From GWE2-51-13 sp942492825 (lineage in GTDB: Bacteria; Bacillota_I; Bacilli_A; Erysipelotrichales; Erysipelotrichaceae), in contig OW818635.1 of the NCBI GenBank assembly GCA_942492825.1, forward strand, positions 248,001-312,000: a stretch of 64,000 nt of DNA, in the 5' to 3' direction. A model generated the notes under the pieces. That model was not told the origin of the DNA, did no database searches, and saw nothing but the letters and a program-made list of their open reading frames with translations. Numbering within the stretch: position 1 is the stretch's first letter; each line of letters opens with the position of its first letter. This document shows, one piece after another, positions 8,380 through 16,122 of the stretch. Position numbers and translations under genes: made by a program.

Positions 8380-10428
8380 GTGAAAAAGAAGCTGATCTTA
8401 ACGACAATTGTCTTGTGTTTCTCGTTAAGTTTTTATGCTATGCAGCAATTCAACGAAAAGTTGTGGTTGAGAATCAATGTAATCCCTTCGACAAACAAAC
8501 TTGTGTTCATAATAAGTAATACAGAAGTGTTTTCAAGGACTGAGATCGTGAATATTTTAATCGATGGAGCAAAGGAATTTAAAGTCGATCTCAAAACAGC
8601 TTACTTCTCAAATGGAATATTCAAAGCGTATCTGTTTCTAAATGACCAAGAGAGTGTTTTCAGCAAAGTTCCACTAATTGAAAGAACTGATTTTGATTTC
8701 ACAACACCGGATTACGATGTGTACATTTCAACGGATGCATCGGATTCTAATAGCGCTGGCCATCTATATTCAGTTTTTCCTCTTGGGGTTAAGGTAGCTG
8801 AGTATCATTCATTTTATGATTTGGTGTATGAAGATGCACAACTCTTTGGTTGGTATAATGCGTCTGCAGTTGATATCGATGATGCGAAGGCATTCACGCA
8901 ATACCTTGAGAAACGTTTACCCAATAATGTTAAAGTCTCAAATACAGCCCCCTACATTGAAAAGAATGACTTTTCCGTTGGTAAAGAAATTCTTATAATC
9001 GCCTTTGTTCTTTTCCTTCTCTTCCTACTACTGGAAGTCTCTAAAAATATGAAGGAGATTTCCTTGCGTAAATCAATGGGAGAAAGGATGATGTCAATTA
9101 TTGTTGATCTGTTTACTCCATTCTTTCTCACAACTTTAGTCAGTGCAATGTTGACTTTTATTGGATCCTATTGGTTATTAATTCGAACATTCAATCCATA
9201 CACCATTGAAATCATTGTCCAACTTGGACTCTATTTCATTTTGGTTATTGGATTGACCACAATTCTATTGTTGGTTTTGGGATTTATCGTTTTCATGATT
9301 TCGCCGGTCAGTATCATCAAGAACAAGAATATCAATAAATCGATTTCGAACTTCAACTTCGCATTGAAAATCATCTTCATTGTTTTACTTTTTCCTCAAC
9401 TACTCGGGTATGCTCGAAATGCAATTGATCGATCGGAATTTTTGGTGGACTATTTAGCGAATAGAGATGTTATAACTTCGAATGTTGCACTAGTTGGTTT
9501 AAACCCAAATTCAAGTTTCGCTGGAAATCAAGCGGTTCTATCTAGACAATCCATGATATACAGAATGTATGGTATTGAAAGAAGTGACTTTTTTATTAAG
9601 TATAATGAACAAGATCTCCCGGATGAAGTGTTACCAAATACAAATGAATACAGTAATTACGTATATATCCAGGTGACAAAGGATTATTTTAGATACTATC
9701 CTTTAGAGGTTAAAGAAGTCGATTTTGAATCCATAAAGGAACCAGTACTTTTGGTGAGTCAAAACAGACGAAAGAACGTCGGGTTTACGTATAAATCAGT
9801 CTGTTCTGAGTGTAAGATTGTTGTTACCTCAACTGAGTACCGTATACCGGACTTCACTGTTATGTTTCAAGCGAGTTATAAGAGCCCGGTACTTATTGTT
9901 TATCCTTCGATCCATGATATCGTCAAAATTACAGGTATTGAATACATGCCATCCGGAGGTTTCTATTATCATGCAGAGAACCCTGCTGAAGCGATTCAAA
10001 AACGTGATGAACTTATTAACTACTTTGGGAATACATGGACATTCAGCAATCAAGAGAATTCGATTCGACGAACTTTAACAGACTTATCGATTACGACCTA
10101 TTACGCCAACATTATTTTCCTGCAGAGTTTAGCTGCTTTGCTATTGATCATATTTCATGGTATCACCGTACTTTATGAACTCAATAAGAAGGAGATTGCT
10201 GTGCATTATCTAGCCGGGTATTCTTTCATACAACGAAGTTCCTATATTGTGATGCAAGATGCATTATTGTTTGTGTTGATGATAGGATACCTTGTGTTAC
10301 AGAGTTTCCCATTGGCTGATGCGGTGGGTTATACTTTATGCGTTGTACTCTTCAATCTCTTCTTCGCTTCGATCCATCTTCTACGAAACGAAAAGATTCA
10401 AGCCATCGAAGCTATCAAGAACGGGTAG
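8380..10428 (+). CDS. Bacteriocin-associated ABC permease / immunity-like membrane protein (lactococcin-972 group type)
   Basis: The start is GTG 8380 after AAAGGAG. The 682-residue protein has an N-terminal hydrophobic anchor (about 3-20), an external domain of about 180 residues, a cluster of four membrane helices between about 205 and 350, a second external domain of about 200 residues, and three final helices (about 575-672), ending ...RNEKIQAIEAIKNG as in FtsX/MacB-like permeases. This layout, together with the adjacent ATPase, resembles the bacteriocin-associated integral membrane proteins (DUF1430 type) of lactococcin-972 loci. No bacteriocin precursor is visible next to it. AT-rich codon use suggests horizontal origin. 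It probably forms an export or immunity complex with the ATPase; the substrate is unknown. Confidence 0.68.
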   Translation: MKKKLILTTIVLCFSLSFYAMQQFNEKLWLRINVIPSTNKLVFIISNTEVFSRTEIVNILIDGAKEFKVDLKTAYFSNGIFKAYLFLNDQESVFSKVPLIERTDFDFTTPDYDVYISTDASDSNSAGHLYSVFPLGVKVAEYHSFYDLVYEDAQLFGWYNASAVDIDDAKAFTQYLEKRLPNNVKVSNTAPYIEKNDFSVGKEILIIAFVLFLLFLLLEVSKNMKEISLRKSMGERMMSIIVDLFTPFFLTTLVSAMLTFIGSYWLLIRTFNPYTIEIIVQLGLYFILVIGLTTILLLVLGFIVFMISPVSIIKNKNINKSISNFNFALKIIFIVLLFPQLLGYARNAIDRSEFLVDYLANRDVITSNVALVGLNPNSSFAGNQAVLSRQSMIYRMYGIERSDFFIKYNEQDLPDEVLPNTNEYSNYVYIQVTKDYFRYYPLEVKEVDFESIKEPVLLVSQNRRKNVGFTYKSVCSECKIVVTSTEYRIPDFTVMFQASYKSPVLIVYPSIHDIVKITGIEYMPSGGFYYHAENPAEAIQKRDELINYFGNTWTFSNQENSIRRTLTDLSITTYYANIIFLQSLAALLLIIFHGITVLYELNKKEIAVHYLAGYSFIQRSSYIVMQDALLFVLMIGYLVLQSFPLADAVGYTLCVVLFNLFFASIHLLRNEKIQAIEAIKNG

Positions 10429-10439
10429 GAGGAAAATAC

Positions 10440-11069
10440 ATGATAATTGTTGAAGCGAAATCATTAGTCAAATCATTTGGAAATCAGAAGGTTCTTAATG
10501 AACTGACTTTTTGTGTGGAAACAAACGAAATGGTTGCTATCATGGGCAAATCCGGAACAGGGAAGTCGACATTGTTGAACATCTTGGGACTTCTCGATAA
10601 GCCGGATCAAGGGGATTTGACTTTATTCGGCGTATTGAATATCCGCCCGTTTAGTTTAAAAGCTTCAAATGTCTTGCGCGACAAGATTGGTTTCCTATTT
10701 CAAAATTTCGCTCTCATTGATAACAAGACGGTTGAATACAATCTTGCATTGGCATTGAAAAATCGTCGTAAGATCAACAAGACATTAGAAATCACAGAAT
10801 CTTTAAAAAAAGTTGGATTGGAAGGATTTGAAAAGAAGTACATCTATCAGTGTTCAGGCGGGGAACAACAGAGAGTTGCTGTCGCTCGATTGCTACTTAA
10901 GCCATGCGAGTTGATACTAGCGGATGAGCCAACAGGAAGTATGGATATTCAGAATCGAGATGAAATTGTTCGACTATTATCTCTTTTAAAAGAGAGCGGC
11001 AAGGCTGTAGTAATTGTGACACATGATCCGGAAGTCGCGAACAAGTGTGATCGTACAATATTCTTGTAA
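10440..11069 (+). CDS. ABC transporter ATPase paired with the bacteriocin-type permease
   Basis: ATG 10440 is preceded by AGGAGG eight bases upstream and lies 11 bases after the permease stop; an in-frame extension to 10338 lies inside the permease gene and is not used. The 209-residue ATPase contains Walker A GKSGTGKST (about 36-44), Q-loop FLFQNF, signature CSGGEQQRVAVAR, Walker B LILADEPTG and the switch histidine in VTHD. It belongs to the MacB/LolD-like branch that includes the putative lactococcin-972 export ATPases. It energises the neighbouring permease. Export of a peptide or removal of one from the membrane is inferred from the family, not shown. Confidence 0.85.
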   Translation: MIIVEAKSLVKSFGNQKVLNELTFCVETNEMVAIMGKSGTGKSTLLNILGLLDKPDQGDLTLFGVLNIRPFSLKASNVLRDKIGFLFQNFALIDNKTVEYNLALALKNRRKINKTLEITESLKKVGLEGFEKKYIYQCSGGEQQRVAVARLLLKPCELILADEPTGSMDIQNRDEIVRLLSLLKESGKAVVIVTHDPEVANKCDRTIFL

Positions 11070-11240
11070 ATTGGCTTCATATGACAAATGCAAATGTTAC
11101 AATGGAATCAACATTGATGTGCTTTGTTATGCGGCGGAGTTTCTGCCAATTATACAATCGAATGAATGGCGATAATCGTTAGAGCTTTTCGAATTCATTG
11201 TATATTGATCAAATCGATCAAACATAAAAGGAGGTTCCAT

Positions 11241-11486
11241 ATGGGCCACAAAGTCGTTGTAATCGGAGTTCAACATCGTAGAGAAGAAGCGGATAAGCTC
11301 CAGAAGGTTCTTACTGAACATGGTTGCGAGGTAAAAGCACGTCTCGGTCTGCATGAAGCCGGAGATCTGTGCTCAGATGAAGGGTTGATCATTCTTCAAC
11401 TGGTGCCGGATGAACCGAAAGCTGATTCTTTGGTTGATGAGTTAAACAGACTGGATGGCGTCAAAGCCAAGTTAGTCGAAGTTTAA
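11241..11486 (+). CDS. Small ACT/NikR-like protein (TM1266-type hydrogenase-regulator family resemblance)
   Basis: The start is ATG 11241 after a perfect AAAGGAGG. The 81-residue product (GHKVVVIGVQHRR ... LILQLVPDE ... LNRLDGVKAKLVEV) has the beta-alpha-beta-beta-alpha-beta pattern of ferredoxin-fold ACT/NikR-C domains. The closing pattern, two strands around a 'L..LdGVk.K.v' motif, resembles small proteins annotated as iron-only hydrogenase system regulators (TM1266 family). No hydrogenase genes are in the window, so the role is open; it may be a small ligand-binding regulator. It stands alone between AT-rich gaps of about 170 and 257 bases in which I see no other gene. Confidence 0.6.
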   Translation: MGHKVVVIGVQHRREEADKLQKVLTEHGCEVKARLGLHEAGDLCSDEGLIILQLVPDEPKADSLVDELNRLDGVKAKLVEV

Positions 11487-11743
11487 AGGTTAGAGCGTTT
11501 CGATTTGGGGATATTATTTACTTTCAATAAATTAAACGCATTCCAAATGTCACAAAGATATGGAGAAACAATTGGTTGGTTTTTAGTGTTCACATGACAA
11601 CTGATGAAGCTGGAATGTTGAGATTATTAATGATCAAGAGTTCCTAGTTATTTCCAAATAAATGACAGTCGATTGATTTCGAATATCGAAAAAAAATGTT
11701 GAAAGCAATGATTCGAGAGAGCGAAGTTTCAAAGGGGGAAAAC

Positions 11744-12406
11744 ATGGACAGTCAATCAGTTGGTGAAGTTGAATCCAAGATCAACAAAAAGACATATCAT
11801 AAGAGAAAATTCTGGTTGGTTCTCCTAGGTTTTATAATCGTAATAGGGATGAGTGCCAAACCGCTCTTGCGTTGGTACCAAGATCGAGCGTCGCAGAGTT
11901 TATATACCTCGATTCTTGAAACTTCGGAGAACGAAGATTGGTATCATGTTATCTACCAAACGACAGACTATCTAAAGAAATATTATGGTTCAAGCCATTA
12001 TAATGAAATGAAAGTCTTACAAATGGAAGCTTCAGAGAAGTTCGCGTGTCAAAACTTAAGTCAGCTTATGAAAAATTCGAACTTAACACAGGGAGAAATC
12101 ACAACGCTTTTCACTTTACTTAAGATACTTGGATTCGATTATTTTGGTTCCGTGGCATATGTCTCCGGAGAAGTCGTAACTGAGGGCACCCTCCATATCG
12201 GGTACTTGTCAAAAAATCTCGGACCACTGGTCATTGATTATAGAGACAGGAAGATCGCTCGGATCTATATCGCCGCAAATATAATGAATGGTAACGAACC
12301 TGTAACTGATTTTATACTCTTCACGGATCAAGATGGGATTCTTATGTCATATAACGATGTCGATAGAGAAATTAAAGAAATCTTAGATAGATTCAATTAC
12401 CAGTGA
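11744..12406 (+). CDS. Membrane-anchored protein of unknown function
   Basis: ATG 11744 follows AAAGGGGGAAAAC and is preferred over the upstream ATG at 11696, which has no ribosome site. The 220-residue protein has a basic, charged N-terminal tail, one membrane segment at about residues 23-41 (FWLVLLGFIIVIGMSAK), and an extracytoplasmic domain that mixes helices (YTSILETSENEDWYHVIYQT...) with beta-strands. I recognise no family. AT-rich codons match the exporter genes upstream, so it may have arrived with them. No catalytic motif is visible. Confidence 0.6.
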   Translation: MDSQSVGEVESKINKKTYHKRKFWLVLLGFIIVIGMSAKPLLRWYQDRASQSLYTSILETSENEDWYHVIYQTTDYLKKYYGSSHYNEMKVLQMEASEKFACQNLSQLMKNSNLTQGEITTLFTLLKILGFDYFGSVAYVSGEVVTEGTLHIGYLSKNLGPLVIDYRDRKIARIYIAANIMNGNEPVTDFILFTDQDGILMSYNDVDREIKEILDRFNYQ

Positions 12407-12483
12407 TATCAATCTATATTTAATAGTGTTCTAATAGAAATGTTTAGTGCGAGATGCTTAAGCGTCCGAATCGGGTTTTAGAT

Positions 12484-12544
12484 GCTCATGTCATGAGCAA
12501 CTCATTTCAATGGAATGTACATCACCATCGTGATACAGTGTACA
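12484..12544. promoter_or_regulatory. Two palindromes upstream of the LiaF-like gene
   Basis: GCTCATG (12484-12490) and CATGAGC (12492-12498) form a 7-bp palindrome around one base. Further on, two TGTACA hexamers (12516-12521, 12539-12544) flank ATCAC-CATC-GTGAT, a second dyad. Both lie 50-110 bases before the start codon. They could be operator sites or a leader hairpin; no clear -35/-10 pair is seen. Confidence 0.35.
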
Positions 12545-12591
12545 TAAAGAAGAAGTTGAATCGATCAAAGTGATCGACGAAAGGAAAATCC

Positions 12592-13059
12592 ATGAAAAAG
12601 AAAACCATCCTCAAGACCGCCGGGATCCTCACAGCCGTAGCGGCAGCCGGTGCCATCGCCTATAAGGCACACCAGATCGATGAGAAGATGAAGGGATATG
12701 CCAAACGCTATAAATTCGCAGGGAAAGAAATCAAGTTCACCGAAGAATTCGATTCCGATTCGATCGCGGTCAACTTCGCGGGATTGGAGTTGGACTTCAC
12801 CGGAGCTACGTTGAAAGACGGAAAAGGGACATTGGAGATCTTCGCTGAGTTCTCCGGTGTCGAAGTGATCGTTCCGGAAGAATGGGCAGTTGTGGCGACG
12901 GGAATCAATAATAAATCCGGCGTCAGTAACGCATTCGCGAAAGATGAAATAGTCGAGATGAAGCCGACCTTGACGATTCACTATGATGTCAACTTCTCCG
13001 GTCTTGATATCCGTAAACCCGGCGAAGACGAAGAAGAAGCTTGTTGCGACGAAACTTGA
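12592..13059 (+). CDS. LiaF/toast-rack-like envelope-stress domain protein
   Basis: The start is ATG 12592 after AAAGGA. The 155-residue protein has an N-terminal membrane segment (residues about 5-24, ILKTAGILTAVAAAGAIAY), a short linker, and a beta-rich repeat region in which VNFAGLELDFTGA, LEIFAEFSGVEVIVPEEW and VNFSGLDI recur. The 'VPeeW.V' pattern with preceding strand repeats is typical of the C-terminal domain of LiaF and related cell-wall-antibiotic response proteins. The tail is acidic and ends with a CC pair. Unlike LiaF it has one anchor instead of four helices, and no LiaRS pair is adjacent. A role in sensing envelope stress is only inferred. Confidence 0.6.
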   Translation: MKKKTILKTAGILTAVAAAGAIAYKAHQIDEKMKGYAKRYKFAGKEIKFTEEFDSDSIAVNFAGLELDFTGATLKDGKGTLEIFAEFSGVEVIVPEEWAVVATGINNKSGVSNAFAKDEIVEMKPTLTIHYDVNFSGLDIRKPGEDEEEACCDET

Positions 13060-13067
13060 TAGCTACC

Positions 13068-13095
13068 AAATGAACGATCCGTCGTTCATTTTTTT
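13068..13095 (+). terminator. Terminator after the LiaF-like gene
   Basis: AAATGAACGA at 13068-13077 pairs perfectly with 13082-13091 around a TCCG loop, running into seven T. Confidence 0.85.
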
Positions 13096-13231
13096 ATTAC
13101 GAAAACCAAATGACGTAAAGAAAGAATACCTTACATTTTTTCTTTTTCACTATCATCATTTACATCCCCCGCATCGATTGACAGCGCTTACATTCATCGG
13201 TAAAGTAAAGGTGGACAAAAGGAGACAATCC

Positions 13232-14611
13232 ATGAAAAACTATCCTGCGGAGCCATTTCGCATAAAAGTCGTAGAGATGATGAAGACGATGAGCCGTGAA
13301 GAACGCGAAGCTGCGATGATCGAAGCGGGATACAATACGTTCCTAATCAAAAGCGAGGATGTCTATATCGATTTGTTAACCGACTCGGGAACGACGGCGA
13401 TGAGTGACCGTCAATGGGCGGGAATGATGATCGGTGATGAAGCCTATGCGGGAAGTCGTAATTTCCTTCATTTGGATGCGGTCGTTAAAGAATACTACGG
13501 ATTCAAACATATGATCCCGACGCATCAAGGCAGAGGTGCGGAAAACCTATTATCACGATTGAAAATCAAAACGGGGGATATCATCCCCGGGAATATGTAT
13601 TTCACAACCACACGATACCACCAAGAAGCCAATGGCGGGATCTTTAAGGACGTAATCATCGACGAAGCGCATGACTCTCAAGCCGAACATCCGTTTAAAG
13701 GAAACATCGACTTAAGGAAACTACAGGCGTTGATCGACGAATTCGGAGCAGAGAAAATTCCCTATGTATGTCTGGCCGTCACGGTAAACTTGGCTGGCGG
13801 ACAACCGGTTTCCATGGCCAATATGCGTGAAGTCAGCGCGTTATGCAAGAAACATGGAATCGACGTCTTCTTCGATGCGACCCGTTGCGTTGAGAATGCT
13901 TACTTTATTAAGAAACGTGAAGCGGGATATCGTGATACATCCATCAAAGATATCTTGCATGAAATGTTGAGTTATGGCGATGGCTGTACGATGTCAGGTA
14001 AGAAAGACTGCATGGTTAACATCGGCGGTTTCTTAGCGATGAACGATGACGAATTGTTTGCCAGGTCGAAAGAACTGGTCGTCGTCTTCGAAGGCATGCC
14101 TTCGTATGGCGGTATGGCCGGACGGGATATGGAAGCGATGGCGATCGGAATCACGGAATCCGTGGATTACGCTTACATCGCGCACCGTGTCGAACAGGTC
14201 GCATACCTGGGCGACCGATTGCATGAAGCCGGCGTCCCCATCGTTTTACCGGTCGGTGGACACGCGGTGTTCTTGGATGCGAAACTCTTCTTACCGCATT
14301 TGACGCAAGACCAGTTACCGGCGCAAACCTTGGCGGCGCATCTCTATATCGAATCCGGTGTCCGTTCGATGGAACGGGGGATCGTGTCCGCAGGTCGCGA
14401 TAAGAAAACCGGGGATCACCATCGTCCGAAACTTGAATTGGTACGATTGACGATTCCGCGTCGTGTCTATACCTATGCGCATATGGATATCGTGGCCGAT
14501 GCGGTCATCGATCTCTATAAGAATCGCGATAAGATCACAGGGTTGAAATTCGTCTATGAACCGCCGATGTTACGATTCTTCAATGCGCGGTTTGAACCGA
14601 TCGAAGGATAA
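13232..14611 (+). CDS. tpl: Tyrosine phenol-lyase
   Basis: TPL cleaves L-tyrosine to phenol, pyruvate and ammonia with PLP. I chose ATG 13232 (KNYPAEPFRIK) after AAAGGAG; the longer frame to 12983 overlaps the LiaF-like gene. Its 459 residues compare with about 456 in enterobacterial TPL. The N-terminus MKNYPAEPFRIKVVE and AMSDRQWAGMM distinguish it from tryptophanase. The PLP lysine is the first Lys of MSGKKDC at residue 257, the same number as in the Citrobacter enzyme, and VRSMERG (Arg378) carries the TPL-type arginine. It precedes the glutamate-mutase operon by 164 bases, with a terminator-like hairpin between them, so it may be co-regulated. Product pyruvate can feed Ldh, Ald and PPDK. 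Confidence 0.95.
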   Translation: MKNYPAEPFRIKVVEMMKTMSREEREAAMIEAGYNTFLIKSEDVYIDLLTDSGTTAMSDRQWAGMMIGDEAYAGSRNFLHLDAVVKEYYGFKHMIPTHQGRGAENLLSRLKIKTGDIIPGNMYFTTTRYHQEANGGIFKDVIIDEAHDSQAEHPFKGNIDLRKLQALIDEFGAEKIPYVCLAVTVNLAGGQPVSMANMREVSALCKKHGIDVFFDATRCVENAYFIKKREAGYRDTSIKDILHEMLSYGDGCTMSGKKDCMVNIGGFLAMNDDELFARSKELVVVFEGMPSYGGMAGRDMEAMAIGITESVDYAYIAHRVEQVAYLGDRLHEAGVPIVLPVGGHAVFLDAKLFLPHLTQDQLPAQTLAAHLYIESGVRSMERGIVSAGRDKKTGDHHRPKLELVRLTIPRRVYTYAHMDIVADAVIDLYKNRDKITGLKFVYEPPMLRFFNARFEPIEG

Positions 14612-14662
14612 TTTAGTTCTGTTTTCGAGATTACAATGCATACCGCAAGGAGTACCGATTTC

Positions 14663-14779
14663 ATGACAACACCGAATTTCACCAACAACCCATGTCTCCA
14701 CGCTGATAAAGCGCATGTTTTTAGGTTACCCGCACCATCTCCGGAATTTTCCGGGGATTTTTTAAGGAGGATATCATGA
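14663..14779 (+). CDS. Small 38-codon ORF, possible leader peptide or small protein
   Basis: ATG 14663 is preceded by AAGGAG (14648) ten bases upstream. The peptide is 38 residues: it opens MTTPNFTNNPCLHADKAH, runs through VFRLPAPSPEFSG and ends in LRRIS. Its TGA overlaps the ATG of the next gene as ATGA, the same 4-base coupling used repeatedly in this genome. Cys11, His13 and His18 could bind metal, but I recognise no family. Its last third is encoded by a terminator-like hairpin (14738-14763), so translation could open that hairpin and couple expression of the downstream glutamate-mutase operon. It is either a real small protein or an attenuation leader. Confidence 0.5.
   Translation: MTTPNFTNNPCLHADKAHVFRLPAPSPEFSGDFLRRIS
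14738..14763 (+). terminator. Terminator/attenuator hairpin before the glutamate-mutase operon
   Basis: TCTCCGG (14738-14744) pairs with CCGGGGA (14751-14757), extendable by two A-T pairs, followed by six T. The T run abuts the AAGGAGG ribosome site of the next gene and the hairpin lies inside the small ORF, which fits either tpl termination or conditional read-through. Confidence 0.65.
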
Positions 14780-15696
14780 GTCAAAGCATCGACCAAATGC
14801 GCTATGCGACCTACTTCGCGCCACGAGGTAGCCAACGTATGCAGAATCTGGGAAATCAAATCAGCCAGAAATATCTTATGCCCAATGATCGACTCGTCGG
14901 AATCATCGGGGATGCGGGAAGCGGAAAATCCTTGTTGATCAAAGGCATGTTTCCGGGACTGGAACTCACCAACGATGATGACGGGATCAACACACGTCCC
15001 GCGCCGTTGATGCGCGATTACGCACGCAATCGATACGGTGCGCATACCTATCATATCGATGTCCGATTCGAATTAGCGTTCACGCAGGTCTTTGAGTTGG
15101 TGGAAGCGATCAAAGGTGCGTTGGCGGATAAGAAACGCGTGATCGTCGAGCATTTCGATGCGATTTATACCCAACTTGGGATCAACGGCGATTTGCTGAT
15201 CGGGATCGGCGAAGAAATCATTGTCGTGCGTCCGAATTTGTTTGGACCGGAACCGGAAGACATTCGATCGACCGTCTATCGTTCCCTCAAATATCGACGG
15301 ATGGCCCATACCGCGGAAGACTTGCTGGTGCATATCCTTGAAAGCGATTATGGGTTAATCTGCGATGGTCACGGTGATGTAAAACATGGATTCATTTTGT
15401 CCTTCACAAAGAAACCAAGAGTATCGCTAAGTGTGTTGGAAAAGAAAGTCAAAGCGCTCATTCGCCAAGACCTGACCATCACATATCTCGATCCGACCCA
15501 CATCAAAATCGGAAATGACATCGTGCAGTATTGTACGGGACCGCGGACCCACGTCACCCATACCAATCAGATCGAGAACTTCAAACTCTTGGATGACTAT
15601 GTCTTCGATCAAACCAAACAAACGTACGAGCTAGTCGGGATGGTCAGCGAAGAGATGATTCGCGATATCCATAAAATCAACCACTTTACGGACTAA
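14776..15696 (+). CDS. P-loop protein with AlaRS second-additional-domain-like C-terminus
   Basis: The 306-residue protein starts at ATG 14776 after AAGGAGG. Residues 45-52 are a Walker A loop (GDAGSGKS), followed by a GMFPGLELTNDDDGIN segment. The C-terminal part has CTGPRTHVTHTNQIENF, which parallels the C-x-G-T-H-V...T...I...F signature of the second additional domain of alanyl-tRNA synthetase/AlaX. HGHGDVKHG nearby adds histidines. I recall proteins annotated for this AlaRS domain at this operon position in clostridia, but cannot check it here. It lies nine bases before glmS. A chaperone or activation role for the B12 mutase, in the manner of P-loop chaperones of other B12 mutases, is my inference. 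Confidence 0.7.
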   Translation: MSQSIDQMRYATYFAPRGSQRMQNLGNQISQKYLMPNDRLVGIIGDAGSGKSLLIKGMFPGLELTNDDDGINTRPAPLMRDYARNRYGAHTYHIDVRFELAFTQVFELVEAIKGALADKKRVIVEHFDAIYTQLGINGDLLIGIGEEIIVVRPNLFGPEPEDIRSTVYRSLKYRRMAHTAEDLLVHILESDYGLICDGHGDVKHGFILSFTKKPRVSLSVLEKKVKALIRQDLTITYLDPTHIKIGNDIVQYCTGPRTHVTHTNQIENFKLLDDYVFDQTKQTYELVGMVSEEMIRDIHKINHFTD

Positions 15697-15704
15697 GGAG
15701 AAAC

Positions 15705-16121
15705 ATGGAAAAAACTACGATCGTCATCGGTGTCATCGGCGCCGACGTACATGCTGTCGGAAACCGCATCATCGACTATGCCTTAACCCAGGCCGGCTTT
15801 CACGTCGTCAACTTAGGCGTCATGGTAAGTCAAAAAGAATTCATCGACGCCGCCATCGAAACCAACGCGAAAGCGATTTTCGTTTCCAGTCTCTATGGCC
15901 ATGGCGAACTGGATTGCCGGGGAATGGGTGATCAATGCAAAGAAGCCGGATTGGAAGACATCTTCCTTTATGTCGGAGGGAATTTAGTGGTCGGTAAGAC
16001 GGATTTCGAAGCCGTCGAAGCAAAGTTCAAAGCCATGGGTTTTGATCGCGTCTATCCGCCGGGCAGCGATATCGAGCAAGGTATCCGGGATATCAAAACG
16101 GATTTGGGGATTCTCGATTAA
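15705..16121 (+). CDS. glmS: Methylaspartate (glutamate) mutase, sigma subunit
   Basis: GlmS is the small B12-binding subunit of glutamate mutase, which converts L-glutamate to (2S,3S)-3-methylaspartate with adenosylcobalamin. The 138-residue protein carries the DxHxxG base-off/His-on motif as DVHAVG, with Asp14 and His16 at the positions known in clostridial GlmS. The motifs VSSLYGHGE and VGGNLVVG complete the Rossmann-like B12 fold. Its ribosome site is AAGGAG, nine bases after the P-loop gene. GlmL follows one base after the stop. Confidence 0.96.
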   Translation: MEKTTIVIGVIGADVHAVGNRIIDYALTQAGFHVVNLGVMVSQKEFIDAAIETNAKAIFVSSLYGHGELDCRGMGDQCKEAGLEDIFLYVGGNLVVGKTDFEAVEAKFKAMGFDRVYPPGSDIEQGIRDIKTDLGILD

Positions 16122-16122
16122 C

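Noticed and set aside
7993..12590. tRNA-Gly 3' end as attachment site of an integrated element covering the AT-rich block
   Set aside because: No direct repeat of the tRNA end is found up to 12.6 kb, and no integrase or recombinase gene is present.
12983..13231. Long N-terminal extension of tyrosine phenol-lyase
   Set aside because: It overlaps the LiaF-like gene and its terminator, and the internal ATG 13232 has a strong ribosome site and aligns with the family N-terminus.
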